Source of the DNA: Parapristionchus giblindavisi
Taxonomy: Eukaryota; Nematoda; Chromadorea; Rhabditida; Diplogasteridae
Direction: 5' to 3'
DNA length: 64,000 bases
Assembly (NCBI GenBank): GCA_943737045.1
Contig: CALSFV010000040.1
Location: 496,001-560,000, forward strand
Under the pieces are notes generated by a model that was not told the DNA's origin, did no database searches, and saw only the letters and a list, made by a program, of their open reading frames with translations. Shown here in pieces: positions 50,941-63,934 of the stretch; the first letter of the stretch is position 1; each line of letters starts with the position of its first letter. The position numbers and the translations under genes were made by a program.

Positions 50941-50953
50941 ACAAAAATAGAGT

Positions 50954-51025
50954 AGGGGGCACCCGGATTTGAACCGGGGACCTCTCGATCTGCAGTCGAA
51001 TGCTCTGCCACTGAGATATACTCCC
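50954..51025 (-). tRNA. tRNA-Cys-like, antisense partner
   Basis: Same altered A box and acceptor as 19212-19283. Confidence 0.75.
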
Positions 51026-51103
51026 TAAGATGCTTGCTAAACGTTTTGACATGATAAACGATCTAAACATCTCTTCACTGTTGTTATTGTCTCTTAAATC
51101 ATC

Positions 51104-51175
51104 GGGGGTATAGCTCAGTGGCAGAGCATTCGACTGCAGATCGAGAGGTCCCCGGTTCAAATCCGGATGTCCCCT
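51104..51175 (+). tRNA. tRNA-Cys (GCA), slightly degraded
   Basis: 72 nt; the T stem ends CCGGA (one mismatch) and the acceptor has a G-T pair (TGTCCCC). May be weak or inactive compared with 19362. Confidence 0.85.
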
Positions 51176-52190
51176 ACTTGTTTTATAATTTTTATGAATA
51201 ATTTTCGGTCATTCTACATATGATTCATTTTGCGACGTTGTGCCAGTTATTTTACAATGATTGGTACACGTATATTGTTCACCTAAATTGTTGAGCAACA
51301 CAGGCGATCTAAAAAAAACTATCGATCAATAACTCTTGTCATCTTCCCCAAGCCCTTGCCATTATTATTATTGTTACTGCATCTATTACTTCTGTGTTTG
51401 TTGTAGCACCTGGTGTATCAAATAAATAAATAGACCAATGCCATTGAGATGTTCAGACAAACTGTTCTCGTAGGTTATTTTTCCTCATCCAATCATATCG
51501 ATTGAAATTCTTTCCTAAATCGATGATTATTCAAGTCATATTTCCTCTTAGCCGCAGGAATACATTCTCCAATCCTTACCGCATGCAAGTCATCGCTATC
51601 GTTACCTGTAGGAGTGTACACAAAAACAATTAAACCACATGTTTTATTTACTGGACTTCTCGATACTGGTATAATATTTATCGAAACAACGCCAGAACAT
51701 ACGAATAAAAGTGAGAGGAGTGATGGTGAATATTCAACGGTAGATTGAGGCTATAATGAATACAAGATAAGAATACGGTAGAAATAGGACAGTCATAGAT
51801 CGATAGATAGACGAGATAGATAATAATTATCAAAACAACTTAAATAAAGTACAAAAATGTGAAGATATTTTTGTGTTCGGATCGATAAATCAATAGTGCT
51901 ATCTCCAGATTAGTTAGATATCAAACTAAAAACGGTCGAGCAAACTCAAAGATCACAGATCAAACGAATACCGTACCTTGAGCTGCACGAGGAAGTCACG
52001 AATGTGATTCTTCATCTGACTGATGTTGTTGTTGAACGAGATGAACCCCTTGATGATCACACGCACTTGATCTCTGCAAGTGGTTTTGTTTAGATTGGGA
52101 TCCATCCCGACTCGGATTTATTCCGAGCCAATTTGACTGGTTGAGCTTATATTCACAACCAGTCATCTTCATGTTTCACATCCATCTTAA

Positions 52191-52530
52191 AGGTGGAGAC
52201 CCGCGAATGATCATGCAAATCTCTTATATCTCGCTTATGCAAGTGTCTAGTGATAGGCAAGAAGATAGGGAGACTACCCATTGTCCCCTTAGCGTAGTGG
52301 TAAAACTTCTAACTAGAAAGCGCATGGTCGCGGTTTCGAATCCTATTGCCGAACTTTCTTATTTTCAAAAAGCGCGCCTTTGCCTGAGTTTGATAGCATG
52401 ATTCATTCTTGATTCTAGCGATCAATATGCTGAATTAGCATAAAATAAATAGTGTACGGTATGTAGAATAACTTTTGCTATCATTCTGTTTTCACAGTTT
52501 GTTCACGAAAATATTCGCGGGAGTCCACCT
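52191..52530. mobile_element. TTAA-flanked MITE with tRNA-like core
   Basis: 340 bp, ends AGGTGGA..CCCGCGAAT in inverted orientation, TTAA on both sides (52187-52190, 52531-52534). The empty site is at 20473-20485 in copy III (catccatcttaactgg). A tRNA-like block lies in the middle. Confidence 0.88.
52282..52350 (+). ncRNA. tRNA-like block (Val-like) in MITE
   Basis: tagcgtagtgg (A box, 52290) and ggtttcgaatcc (B box, 52332). A seven-base loop ctaacta would give anticodon AAC (Val), but the stems are imperfect. Confidence 0.55.
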
Positions 52531-54470
52531 TTAACTGGACATTCCAAGGTCGATTTGCAGTCTCATTACACCCATGCTCCAAAAAAATCGGAAATCAAAT
52601 GATCCAATCAATAAATCAATCAATAAAGCGACTCACTGTGACAGATTGGTAAAGTGCCGGACAAAGATGTTGCCAATGTGCTCATAGATGAAGTCGACGT
52701 TTGCCTGGGCGGGATTGGCCTCGTTCAGACGTACAGTAATCGACGTCTCCAGAGCACGGAACATCAGACACATTATCTCGGCAAAGTAGGTCATACCTGA
52801 CAAAATTTACATTTAATAATTTTGTATTGATCCTAGAAGCAATCAATCAATAAATCAATAATCTACCTGCGACTTGGACCTGATTTGAATCGGCCACGAC
52901 AGCGAGCACGTGCTGGAGGATGGAGAGGAAGTGTCTGGAAACGAAGGAAACATAGTCAAAGATCAAAGATCAAACTAAAATATTCGTATCAAACTACACT
53001 CACTTCTGGTAGAAGGGCTGCGCTTGTTCAGAAGGCAGCGATCCCACCTTCGTCAGCATATCCTTGAGGATCTCAAGGCCTAAAAATGATCATATATTTT
53101 TAAAGATGAAAAAGTCAGTCGTCGATTGCCTCAGTCGGTGAGCTACCGTACTTACCCATCTCGGCGACGTTTCTCATGCTGTGCTGGAAGGCCCACACGA
53201 CAGCATCGATCACGTACCTGAATAAAAATGTTTTTTTGTGAGATGAAACAATTTTGAAGAATCACACATCATTCAACTAGTCGAAATCATGTTTCAGTTC
53301 ACTGTAATCAATCCCTGAACTCGACTATGGACCGATTTATCCCACACGACAGCGAATACAGAGAGTATTACCCTACGTGTATTTTTGACAGAGTTACATT
53401 TAGTTCTAGTTAGCCAACCGATCTCTAAGAGAATTTGCCTTGAGTGTAGTGGCCCAACGAAAAGCAATTTACAAATTTTCAAACAAGCGATCAAACATCA
53501 CATTCATCATTCATCATTCGATCACATTCATGCCACACTTCTTTCGTATATTGGGCATGAGAAACGACTGGACGAGAACTATTTGCATACTTTTCCTACT
53601 CATTAGCGCTTGTCTCTGATATGCAAGCAGTTCTCATCGACGGTTTTTTGTTAGTATAATCATATAGTCGAAAGTAAACTCACTGCATCTGCTCTGCGGG
53701 CAGCTCGAGGAAGACGGGGAAGCAGCTCTGAGAGAGCGACAGAAGCAGACGGAAGAAACCCGTGCGATGCTCCGGATACGCGTCCATGTCCTGAGACGAT
53801 TATTGATTTATTGATTGAGCGATTATTGATTGATTCATCAATTCAGTAACACTTACCTTATTGATCATTCCGAGTGTGCAGTCAAATACAGCTTCGAGGA
53901 TGCGTGGCACCTCGGGAGCGATGCGTTCCTGAACAATAGATATTTTTAGGAGATTCGTCAATCATATCTTCACCAATTATTGTTCACTTAATTGCTGTTG
54001 CGACTCCGGGCATCGATAAATTATTAGTATTAATATAGTTATTTGTTATATCGCATCGATAGACTACGCGCTAAAGTCTAGTGACAAATCAACCTGATGA
54101 AATCATGTTTCAGCATGACGTTATGAAAAGAGACGATATCAAAATTCTGATCACTTCTCCTTATCGTATTCCAATACATTATTGTTATCATTATTAATAT
54201 AATTATTATTATTAATTATTAAAACCATACCCTCAGCTTGGTAATGATGATGATGGAGAGCAGCGAGAGGACCTTGGGCTCTCGTGCTGCGGGGCAATTG
54301 CGTTGGTAATCAAAGAGGACGGCATCGAAGAGGGGAGGAATGAATTGTTCCATGATTGCCTGCAATTATTTATTAATATATTATTGATTATTGATTATTA
54401 TTAACATATTGTTTATAAAAATTATTTGTTATTGGTATTTAAAATTCATTCAATGCATCATACATGGACG

Positions 54471-54994
54471 GCATTGCCGCTAGCGGCAACAACCCACCCG
54501 ATCTAGGAAAAATTCGCTCAAAAATGACAATTGTTTAGCCGAAATTCACTCAAACATGAAATTTTTGCGTCCCACCCACCCGATTTGATTTTCCAGCGGC
54601 AAAGGTTGCCCAGGTATGCAATGAATTATATTCCATATATTCATATTCGTTTTTTATTTAAGACAAAGCATAAGCTATCGATCAAATTCTTTAAGGAAAT
54701 ACTAATCATAGTCGCTGGAAAATCAAATCGGGCGAGTCGTATGCACCGTTACATTTGCCTTACGTGCCTACGCCGTAACCCCCTCCGCCTACTCGGAGGG
54801 GGTTACGGCATAGCCACGTAAGGCAAATGTAACGGTGCAGTACACAAAAATCGGATGGGTGGTGCACAAAACATACATATTTTAATGCGTTTTTGGCTAA
54901 ATCGTTGTCATTTTTGAGTTATTTTTGGCTAAATCGTTGTCATTTTTGAGTGATTTTAGCTAAATCGGGTGGGTCTTGCCGCTAGCGACAATGC
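54471..54994. mobile_element. Pair of related GCATTG foldback elements in the e11-e12 intron
   Basis: Left end GCATTGCCGCTAGCGGCAA and the inverted right end (gcattgtcgctagcggcaa) share about 35 bp including cccacccgat. About 80 bp of normal intron sequence (54628-54710) sits between two element pieces, so this is two insertions or one element that captured intron DNA. Confidence 0.6.
54742..54839. mobile_element. 98-bp near-perfect hairpin
   Basis: Arms TGCACCGTTACATTTGCCTT... and its complement pair over about 46 bp with one mismatch around a six-base loop (cctact). Nested in the right-hand GCATTG element. Confidence 0.85.
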
Positions 54995-56936
54995 ACCCCA
55001 CGCATGATACCAATATTAATAAAAGTAAATCAATAATGCTTACATCATCATCATCAGCCTTGGCGACCCATGTGGAGAGCAGGACGAGGATCTCCCGCTT
55101 GACGTTCTTCATTGAACGAATGATCGACACCTGTACAACAATCAATAAACAACAGATACCGTAACTTAGCCACCTGATATCGTACCCGCGTTGGGTACTG
55201 CACCATGTGACACTTCTACCGTAACCCAGTGACTTCACGTACCGTAAGCAACTCCTCTCCGTGCTCCTTCACGGCTCCCGACACGTCCTGTGAGTGGATA
55301 CGGTAGACGGACAGAAGATGATCGTAGATGCGAGTGAGCTGCACCGCCAATGGCATACCTGAGATCAATAAATCCATCAATACAATATTGAAAATCTTTC
55401 ATTATTTATCATATTATTATTAGTGAGTAGACGGCAGCCGATGGAATTGTTACTAATACGAATTCATGCGTACATCAGTGTGGATCACTACTCGAATTCA
55501 ACAGGTTGTGCGGTGTTACTGCACTCGCAATGCGTGTCTACGCCGTTACGTAGGATTTGTCCAAGAAAAGATTGCAATGTGTAAATTTCGAACGAAATTT
55601 TGTAAAATTTGTACCATTAACCATGCATAAAATTAAAGTAGAAATTTACACACTGGAGAGTTTACGTCGCCGGCGTTACTGCGGAGATACGTAAGGCAAA
55701 TGAACGTCGCATTAGAGAATAACAAAATAGGCAGTTCGGACGCAACTTAAAAACCGGTTGATTTCGCGCAACACATGTTCATGAAATGTCGGGAATCCAT
55801 GCGTGAAACTAATACGAATAATCGATCCTCGACAACAACAAAACAGATCGTACCTATAGCCTTGCACGCAGCCACGTTCGTCTTCGGAATGTTGATCATG
55901 TTGTGGAGCACCTACAAGTATATTTCTTATTTATTTCTTATTTATTTATTTTTTTAAATATTTTTTTTATCTTTCCTTATGCGATACATTTAACTTATAA
56001 ACGAAATTTCAAACATGTATATTATTATTGAACATATAATGGGCAAGTTCGCACAATTAAATTTTAAAAAAAACCCAAATACAAAAAAATAAGCTGTTAC
56101 AAACACTCAAAAATATATATCTCATATCAATCAATAAATCAGGATCCTTAAATCAATCAATACATAAGGATCCTTAAATCAATCAATACCTCAGGATCCT
56201 TGAGACATTCCACATCGGACTCGGCTCCATCAATTATCTCCAACCACACAGCATTAGGCAGCGTCATCAACTTCTCGATCAGTGCCTCCTACAAAAGAAA
56301 TCAATAAAAAGAACCCTTTAATCAGAACCTCTAAAGTCAATAAATCAAAATCCATAAGATATAAAACACTAATTAAGATTTATCAGTGTATAGATACGTC
56401 ATGAAGCCTGATACTAAACCACAGTCATACGTAAATCAGCGCGGACTGCTACTCGAATTCAACAGGCTAGAGAATTACTAAATGCACTTGCCTAACCTGC
56501 CCTATTTTGATTGGCGTCTAACCAGTTGCTTTCGCGCTTCACCCAATCTCTATCTAGCCCACCCCGATCTAACCTGTCTATGATAGTGCGGGCACGTCTT
56601 GTCACAGATGAGCCCCGTCACGCGCATGTTCGCCATCTCTTCCTTATTATTATCCATTCTTATTATCGAATTGAGAGAAAGAGGAACAAAACACAAAACA
56701 CGAGTGAAAAGCATCATGTTTGTATGAAATTTGAGTTGTTTCGGCTAGCAAACTATTTCATACTCAAACCTCTCGATTCTGTGGACTAAGACCGACACAA
56801 TGCACGATAGTCAATCGTGACATCGTAACCCTAGCAAGCTACCGTAACCCTTCACAGTCAGTCCCCCGTGTCACAACGCTGATCACCAAACCATACATCT
56901 TCACTCTTCTCAACTGGATAGTAGAGGATCGCTCTG

Positions 56937-57417
56937 ACAAGGGGATCCTTTCAGCTCGCGGAAAGCAGTCCAGATGACAATTTGCACAGGCATTGTTGAA
57001 AGCAATAGAAAATGATATGTGAAGTCGGAAAATGCAGCAGGGCAATGCCCGAGCCGCAGCATCTATCCAAACTTGGTCAAACTTGGCGCGCATTCGCCGC
57101 CAACAATTTGAATCCATCGTCTCTATGAATCCATCGTCTCTATACTGAAGAAAGGTATCAACTTGATTAGTGAACGCAGTGGTAAGTGGGTCGTACATTA
57201 CAGACAAAAGGATTCCGAAAAGATAACATCAAAGCTGTTGTACGAAGGAACTGCGCCACCAATAAGGTTTCTCTCATTGCTTCAGAATGCGCGCTAAGTT
57301 TGTCCAAGTTTGGATAGTATTGCCCTGCTGCATTTTTCGACTTCACATACCATTTTCTATCGCCTTCAACAATGTTTCATCTGGATTGGTTTCCGCGAGC
57401 TGAAAGGATTCCCTTGT
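56937..57417. mobile_element. 481-bp inverted-repeat element inside exon e6
   Basis: Ends ACAAGGGGATCCTTTCAGCT and its near complement (about 120-150 bp arms with internal differences). It splits the SAQSDPTIQ end of exon e6 from its FYEAVG start. The target duplication is unclear because the right flank is altered (gacaatgagcagag). No coding frame. Confidence 0.8.
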
Positions 57418-58439
57418 GACAATGAGCAGAGATGATAGTTCCGACGGCCTCGTAGAAGACGTGTACCTGAAGAGAGATTAATGATCAGTCATAGCGTTCG
57501 AAAGACCAAAGATCAGTCAAGGAGATCAAAAGATCAAAGGTCAAACATGAGGTGGTGACAGATCGCAGATGATGGATGACAGTTGGCTGAGCGTCTCCTC
57601 AACGAACGGCTGTGACTCGCCAAGCTGCGTCTGCAAATGACAATTTTCAATCGCCTCTCACAATGACAGACAATTCAAAATGACAATTGACAGATTCTTC
57701 GTTAATTAGCAATTACAATAGCAATGTTATATGATTAAATCAGTCATATTCATGACCATTGTCACTGCTAATTGTTCAAGTAGTCTGACAATCATCATGA
57801 CATACAAACGACAATGACAAATGGGATGGGTACTGACAATGACAAAGTGTCGCTTGCACTTGATGGCAATCTTGATGAAGGTGTCGCAGGCCATGTCCTG
57901 CACTCCCTCGTGCGTCTCGTGCATGAACTCGAACAACAAATTTACTATTATTGTTATTATTACTATTATTATTATATTTATTATATAATAATAATAATAT
58001 TATTATTATATATTATAAGTCTTTTATATTATTATTAGGTCCAGATCGCAGGCAGATGTTGCATTACAAATGCTTTTTGCGTCAGTGTATCAACTGACCT
58101 CGAAACATGAAACAAACTGGCGCGCACATATTAGCCAGGGATGTACATTCAAGGGAAGAATATTTTGTTTATTAATAAATAATTAGAACATGATTTTACA
58201 TGATTTATTTCATATCTAATTGAATCTTGGAAAAAAATATAAATAAACTAGACGAAATGAATTATTATTTCTCACCGTTTTGAGGAACTTCCAATGAGCT
58301 CGAAGGAATCGTGGATATTGACCGACGACGTACATGATGTTCGAAGCGATGACCGCCTTCAAATTATAAATATTATAAATAAATAAGTTTAATTAATTAT
58401 GCAAAAATGTTTAAATATAAAGGCTACCTTGTTATCCTT

Positions 58440-59080
58440 TGAAGCGATGACCGCAACAAGGAGATCGCTCTCAAATAGACATCACACTGATCTTTCACTT
58501 ACTCCTAATAACCTAGATTCAGCGCTCAAGACAATTTTAAAACCTCAACAATATTCCAGAGTTCAAGGAAACAATGACGATAATTTAATATGACTATACA
58601 TTTATGAGCATGAAAAAACATAATCTATAATCCAACGCCACCTATACTCTCGCTACGTTAAAAAAATCTCAAAGTGAATTTTTTTTGTGATTCTCAATCA
58701 AATCGAAAACCATGTACTTTGCTGTTTCACCCACTCTTAATAGGATCCATCTACATATACGTATAATATCTCCCTTTTGATTTGTTCTATCATAAAAGCA
58801 ACAATATTAGAGCGCTCCTTGAGGGGCACGCTTACAGTAAAAATAAAACACTACGACTTCGGCTGCATCACTTTCAACAACATAAGGCTCATTTTTTATG
58901 CGAAAAATAGCTATTTTTAGATCGACCCATTATATTTTCAAACTCAATCCGCAATATAAAAATCCTGTGAGGGCACTGAAAACGTATGAACACTCTCCAA
59001 ACTCCCACAGGATGCCTGGAATACCTTGATCACCTTTTTTTTACCTCCAAAATCGCATCATCGCACCACGCACTGGAGAG
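58440..59080. other. Intron-like sequence upstream of copy VI
   Basis: Corresponds to 7290-8460 and 24967-26040 without their TA elements. Contains two occurrences of the cactttgatgtttcactcac motif. No exon seen. Confidence 0.5.
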
Positions 59081-59346
59081 CAGGACGAAGATCTCCCGCT
59101 GAACGAATGATCGACACCTGCACATCAATCAATAAACGTCAGATACCGTAACCAGTGCTACCTGACATCGTACCCGCACTGGGTACGGTACCATGTGACA
59201 CTTCTATTGTAACCTAATGACTTCACGTACCGTAAGAACCTCCTCTCCGTGCTCCTTCACGGCTCCCGAGACGTCCTGTGAGTGGATACGGTAGAAGGAC
59301 AGAAGATAATCGTAGATGCGAGTGAGCTGCACCGCGAATGGCATAC
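59081..59346 (-). pseudogene. xpo1: Exportin-1 fragment e10 and partial e11
   Basis: e10 59231-59346 is complete (116 nt, acceptor CTCAG and donor GTACGT). e11 is about 59081-59127, with the segment encoding MKNVK deleted and its C-terminal part replaced by repeat sequence. No other exons adjoin. Confidence 0.8.
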
Positions 59347-60334
59347 CTGAGATCAATAAATTAATCAATTCATCAATATTATAAATCTGTCATTACTCCG
59401 GATTTGCAGTGCAATATTGTACAGTGTAGTAAGTAGCGAGCGATAAGTAGGACACTTTTTATGTATGTTTTAGTTACTGTTTCGCTATTTCATGAGTATA
59501 TAGAGAAAATAAATAGAAATTCTGTTCTTTTTCGAGTATTTAGCATATTATTTTTAATTCATGTACTATACATCGAATTGATACCAAGCCACAGACAAGC
59601 GTATTCAACAAGTTTTAGGACCCAAACACTTCACAGAGACAAAGACATCCACAGAAACCAGTTGATTTCGGGCAACACATGTGACTGAAAGACCCAGCAT
59701 CCAACGTGAAACCAATTGGATTCAACAATCTTAAAAGCAACAAAAAAAAGGATCGCTCCTTGAAGGGAACGATTGCGGTAAAGCAAAGACGTAAATATAT
59801 GTAGCAACAAGCAATCAATATTTCCATAATTAAACGTCCTTGAAGCCAAAGACTACGACTTCGGCTGCACCACTTTCATCAATATAAGGTTCATTTTTAT
59901 GCGAAAAATAGCTCTTTTTTTAGATCGACCCATCATATTTCGAAACTCAACCCGATATACAAAAAATCATGTGAGGGCACTGAAAACGTATGAACACTCT
60001 CCAAACTTTGAATAAATCGATTTACCTTCACCGTTTTCCCTCCAAACTCGCATCATCACACCACTTACTTTCACGTTTCGCCTACTCCACATATCCTAGA
60101 TTCAGCTCTTGCTACAATTTTTTTTCAGATATGGTCTTCCCAAACCTCAACAATATTCAAATGTTCGTTCAATAAGAATAATGATGAGGTTAATTTGGGA
60201 GATGTAAAAATGAGAGCAAAAGATCATTAGTTTCGATGCATTTTCCCTTCTTTAGCTATAGCATACAGTGATAATCAGTGATCTCCCGCTGGAGTTCGTG
60301 TGCCTTGAATAGCGGGACATACCTTTATCTTTAT

Positions 60335-60683
60335 CATAATAATAATAATAATATTTATACGTATTCATGAATAAACAGTGAAACGTGTGATCGAAGAAAA
60401 ATAAACGAAGATGATGATAATGCTAACGATACTGAATTGCTCACGGGTTAAAAAGTAGAATAATAGACGAATCTTTGGAATAATAGACACTAAACATAAG
60501 GGTTAGGGAAACTCTATTTGATTGCTAGGTTGTACCAAAAGTCTTGTCGCTCAGGGAAAGAAGCTGTAATATCTATAATTAAATCTAGATCCGGGGTTGT
60601 TAAAGTTGAGCCTGTTTCGTGTGGTATAAGGGCGAAAATAGTGGGATTTTTTATTGGAGATTTTATATATTCCTCTAAGTAGT
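60335..60683 (-). mobile_element. LINE 3'-end insertion, inverted
   Basis: Reverse complement of 4539-4895, from ttagaggaa to the ATT-type tail. The homologous sequence at 26280-26305 has no insertion. Very close to the 3.3-kb LINE, so of the same recent subfamily. Confidence 0.88.
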
Positions 60684-63600
60684 AATCATTTACTTTATAA
60701 CTGTCACAGTCAATTAATTTTTCGATAGCGTATCAATACTGGACCTATGCGCTCACTTCATTCAGAAAATCAATCAATCTATCAACAAATTAAATCACTC
60801 GTTAAAATCATCTCTCCAAACCACTCCCTTTCACGTTTCATCTACCTCATATACCTTTACACTCCGTTCAAATTACAGTAACAGTCGAGATCCAAATCAA
60901 CAATATTCAAGGAATTATTAACTGTAAGTAAAGACGCAATGACGATAAATATAAGATATATGCATGCGAAATTCAAGCAATTCTAATCCAATATCTTTGA
61001 AGCTACTCTAATTTTTTCAACAAGGAAAATTTCTTTCAAATCGCCATCTCCAAACCACGCACCTTAATGTTTCACTCACTCTTAATATCCGAGAATCAAC
61101 GCATCCTACAATCTTGATTTGATAAGAAAGTTGATAATGTAAATGTGACTCAACAATATTCCCGTGCTGTACCAGCTAGTTTACGATGATTGGCGCTAGT
61201 ATATTGGTGACCTACATGGTTGGGGAACACCGTCGATCCGAAAACTATCGATCAATAACTCCTGTCACCTTCCACTATGTTCTTGTCCTTATTATAATTA
61301 CTATTGTTACCTATCAATAAGGGAGTGACGGCACTCCATCGCTCCCTTATTGCTTCATTCTTTTCATTATTCTTGCTTATTACTGATGGATAAATAAACA
61401 AATAAATAAATCACTGCTGTATCTGTTGTCGCACCTGGTGTATAAAATAATTAAATAAATAAATTGCCTAATGTCATTGAAATGTCCATAGAAATGTTTT
61501 ACGTAAGTTTATATCCGATGCAAATTTCTGCTTATCCAATCATATCGATTGAAATTCTTTCTTAAATCGATGATTACTCAAGTCATATTTTCTCTTAACC
61601 GCAGGAATAGATTCTCTCCGGTATTTTTTACTCGCGGGGCACACCGTTCAATCCCGTGGAGACGGGCGAGGCACGCCGTCACTTCCACACCGTGGTGCAC
61701 CTCGCGGTGTACCCCGCGAGATTTGGCCTCTCAACGGTGTTCCCCGCGAGCAAAAAAATATCGGAGCTCCCATCCTTAACGCTTGCAAGTCGTCGCTATC
61801 GATATCACGCTAAAAATCTGTAGGAGTGCACCAAAACAATTAAACCACATATTTTATTAACTGGACTTCTCGATACAGGTATAACATTTATCGAAACAAC
61901 GCCAGAACATAAGAATAAAAGTGAGAGGAGTGGTGTATGTAGATGGTGGTATAATATTCAACGGTAGATTGAGGCTATAATGAATACAAGATAAGAATAC
62001 GGTAGAGATAGGACAGACATAGATCGATAGATAGACGAGATAGATAATAATTATCAAAACAACTTAAATAAAGTGCATAAATGTGAGGATAGTGTTGTGT
62101 TCGGATCGATAAATCAATAGTAGATCGATAAATCAATAGTGCTATCTCGTGACTACGTTAAGTATGGTGGGATTGGGGGATTGGACTAACAAAAAAGCAC
62201 TAAAATCGTGGCTTTACCCGAGCCGAGGTGTGCGGTACAATTTCCAGTCAGGACCACGATCGAGGGAGGTATGATTGCTTACAGTAACTCTAGTGTGGCG
62301 AAAAGTGTCACATAGCCAGGTCATACTAAATCATATTGATTGGAGACTCATATGAGAGGGGTTAGGAGTGCATAACAGTACACATATAGAGACAGTGGAG
62401 TCGCACACAACAGGAAGAAATAATTTATAAGAAGACTACATAGGAGAGATCAGAGGGGCAGAGGACGGCCGGGAATGGGATAGGATGCAGATATATCGTG
62501 TATTGGTGCGTGTCAATGGGATACTGTAGTGGATGATGGGGTTGCTAAGGTATACGGTAACAGCAGAATGAGATAATGAAAAGTAAAATGAGAAAAAAAG
62601 AAGATTCAACGATGATTTTACAGAGAATTATAGAAATTAACGAGGAAAGATATCGAGGGAACGAACAAAAGTAGAACACATACATGAGACAGACAATAAT
62701 AATCAACGGATGGAAAGGGGGAATGAGGAAGGTTCGAAGAAGAGTGAGTGTGCGACGAGTCTAAGGACAGAGAGGAATCGAACAGCGAGAGTCGGAACGA
62801 AATAATACTTGGACGCATTCGGTGGTAGATCACGCGATGATTATCGATTAGTGGTAGATCACGCGATGATTATCGATTAGTCAGAGGGCGGATCGATCCA
62901 GATGGACACCGATGGCACAACCGGCGATAGTCTGCAACAGAGATACGGTAAGTGATACGGTAGGAGATATTGATTGATTCGCTCTCCCGTATGATACCTA
63001 ATATCGATCGATATAATGATCGTGTGTGATAGAGATTACGGTATCCAACCGATAGAAAGGCCGTACAAATTTTGAGCCGTCCTGTAATGTCGGCTTAGCC
63101 AAGGGACAAAACGAACGAAACGATACGAACAACACTCACAAGCAGCAAACAGATAGTGAAGCACTCTCAGAGATTTCTAACTCTAAAATCAGTTCTATGT
63201 AGTTCTATCTTCAGCTCTAGCTCTAGCCCAAGCTCTATCCCTAACTCCAGTTCTAGCACAAGCTCTAGCTTTGACCCTCACTCTAGCTCTGGCTGTTCTT
63301 GCAACAGAATCTGATAGACTCAATCATCTTTACGCACAATTCGTATTCTAGTGACTAATATCAAACTCCACTAATTTTCTCTCTAACCTTCCCACTCTTC
63401 CTAAACCCTCAATTTTAACCAATCAATAATGCAAATTACCTACATGCGTCTAATCGATAATCGTGCGTGCAGTCATGTACTCAAGTGTTAGTGATCCTTA
63501 ATGAATACCATACCGTTCGCGAGAGAATTTTGTTGTTGATACATGAAAATATTGATTTATCGATTTTCAAAAAATTCCAATCGATATTCCAAACATCATC

Positions 63601-63690
63601 TCGCGAGGGTTATAATGAGCCTAACAATCTAACATTCATTGTATTCCAAGCAACTAAGGAGCAAACTGCAAACTACAAAATACAAAGTAC
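60684..63690. other. Region downstream of exportin-1 copy VIII
   Basis: Diverged copy of 26.3-29.0 kb. Contains the shortened GC-rich MITE (61616-61766), gataga simple repeats and the agctct minisatellite (63201-63290). No gene recognised. Confidence 0.5.
61616..61766. mobile_element. GC-rich MITE, internally deleted
   Basis: Same ends as 26740-26926 but 36 bp shorter inside. Confidence 0.75.
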
Positions 63691-63693
63691 AAC

Positions 63694-63934
63694 TTACCAA
63701 TGCATATCATCCTCTTCGAGAATCTCGTTCGGATTCGCCATACCGGGAATGAGCATCTTCTTGGCCTGCAAAAGATTGCATCTTGAACTGGGAGTTGAAC
63801 CAACGTGCCACAGAGCTTGCGTCCGACACACTACCACTACATTTATTTAAATTCAAAACACCCACCTGTGCAGCCTGAATCTCTTTCTCGCGTTCTTCAA
63901 GGAAGAGATCGCTCGTGTCCTCTCCAGACTGCTC
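63694..63934 (-). CDS. xpo1: Exportin-1 copy VIII, last two exons (partial gene)
   Basis: e20 63866-63934 (EQSGEDTSDLFLEEREKEIQ...) and e21 63694-63765 ending EILEEDDMHW then TAA, both with intact splice sites and open frames. The gene continues beyond the right edge; e19 should start soon after 64000. This is the only exportin copy without a visible lesion in the window, but only about 45 codons are seen. The intron holds a shortened tRNA-like remnant. Confidence 0.85.

Larger units (their letters stand above)
51977..58439 (-). pseudogene. xpo1: Exportin-1 copy VI, C-terminal half, disabled
   Basis: Minus strand: e3 58276-58356, e4 57838-57935 (first codons and acceptor lost), e5 57547-57630, e6 split (57429-57466 and about 56914-56936), e7 block 56574-56642, e8 56190-56288, e9 55854-55911, e10 55243-55358, e11 55044-55130, e12 54231-54359 (one extra codon, in frame), e13 53857-53928, e14 53684-53790, e15 53156-53217, e16 53004-53079, e17 52867-52934, e18 52637-52796, e19 51977-52073. 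Exons e8-e19 are all open and correctly phased, the longest clean run in the window. Defects: a 481-bp element in e6 with its donor changed to TT, the damaged e4, and no e20/e21 (same deletion join as copy III, about 51910). e2 is only KDNK (58428-58439). Confidence 0.85.
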
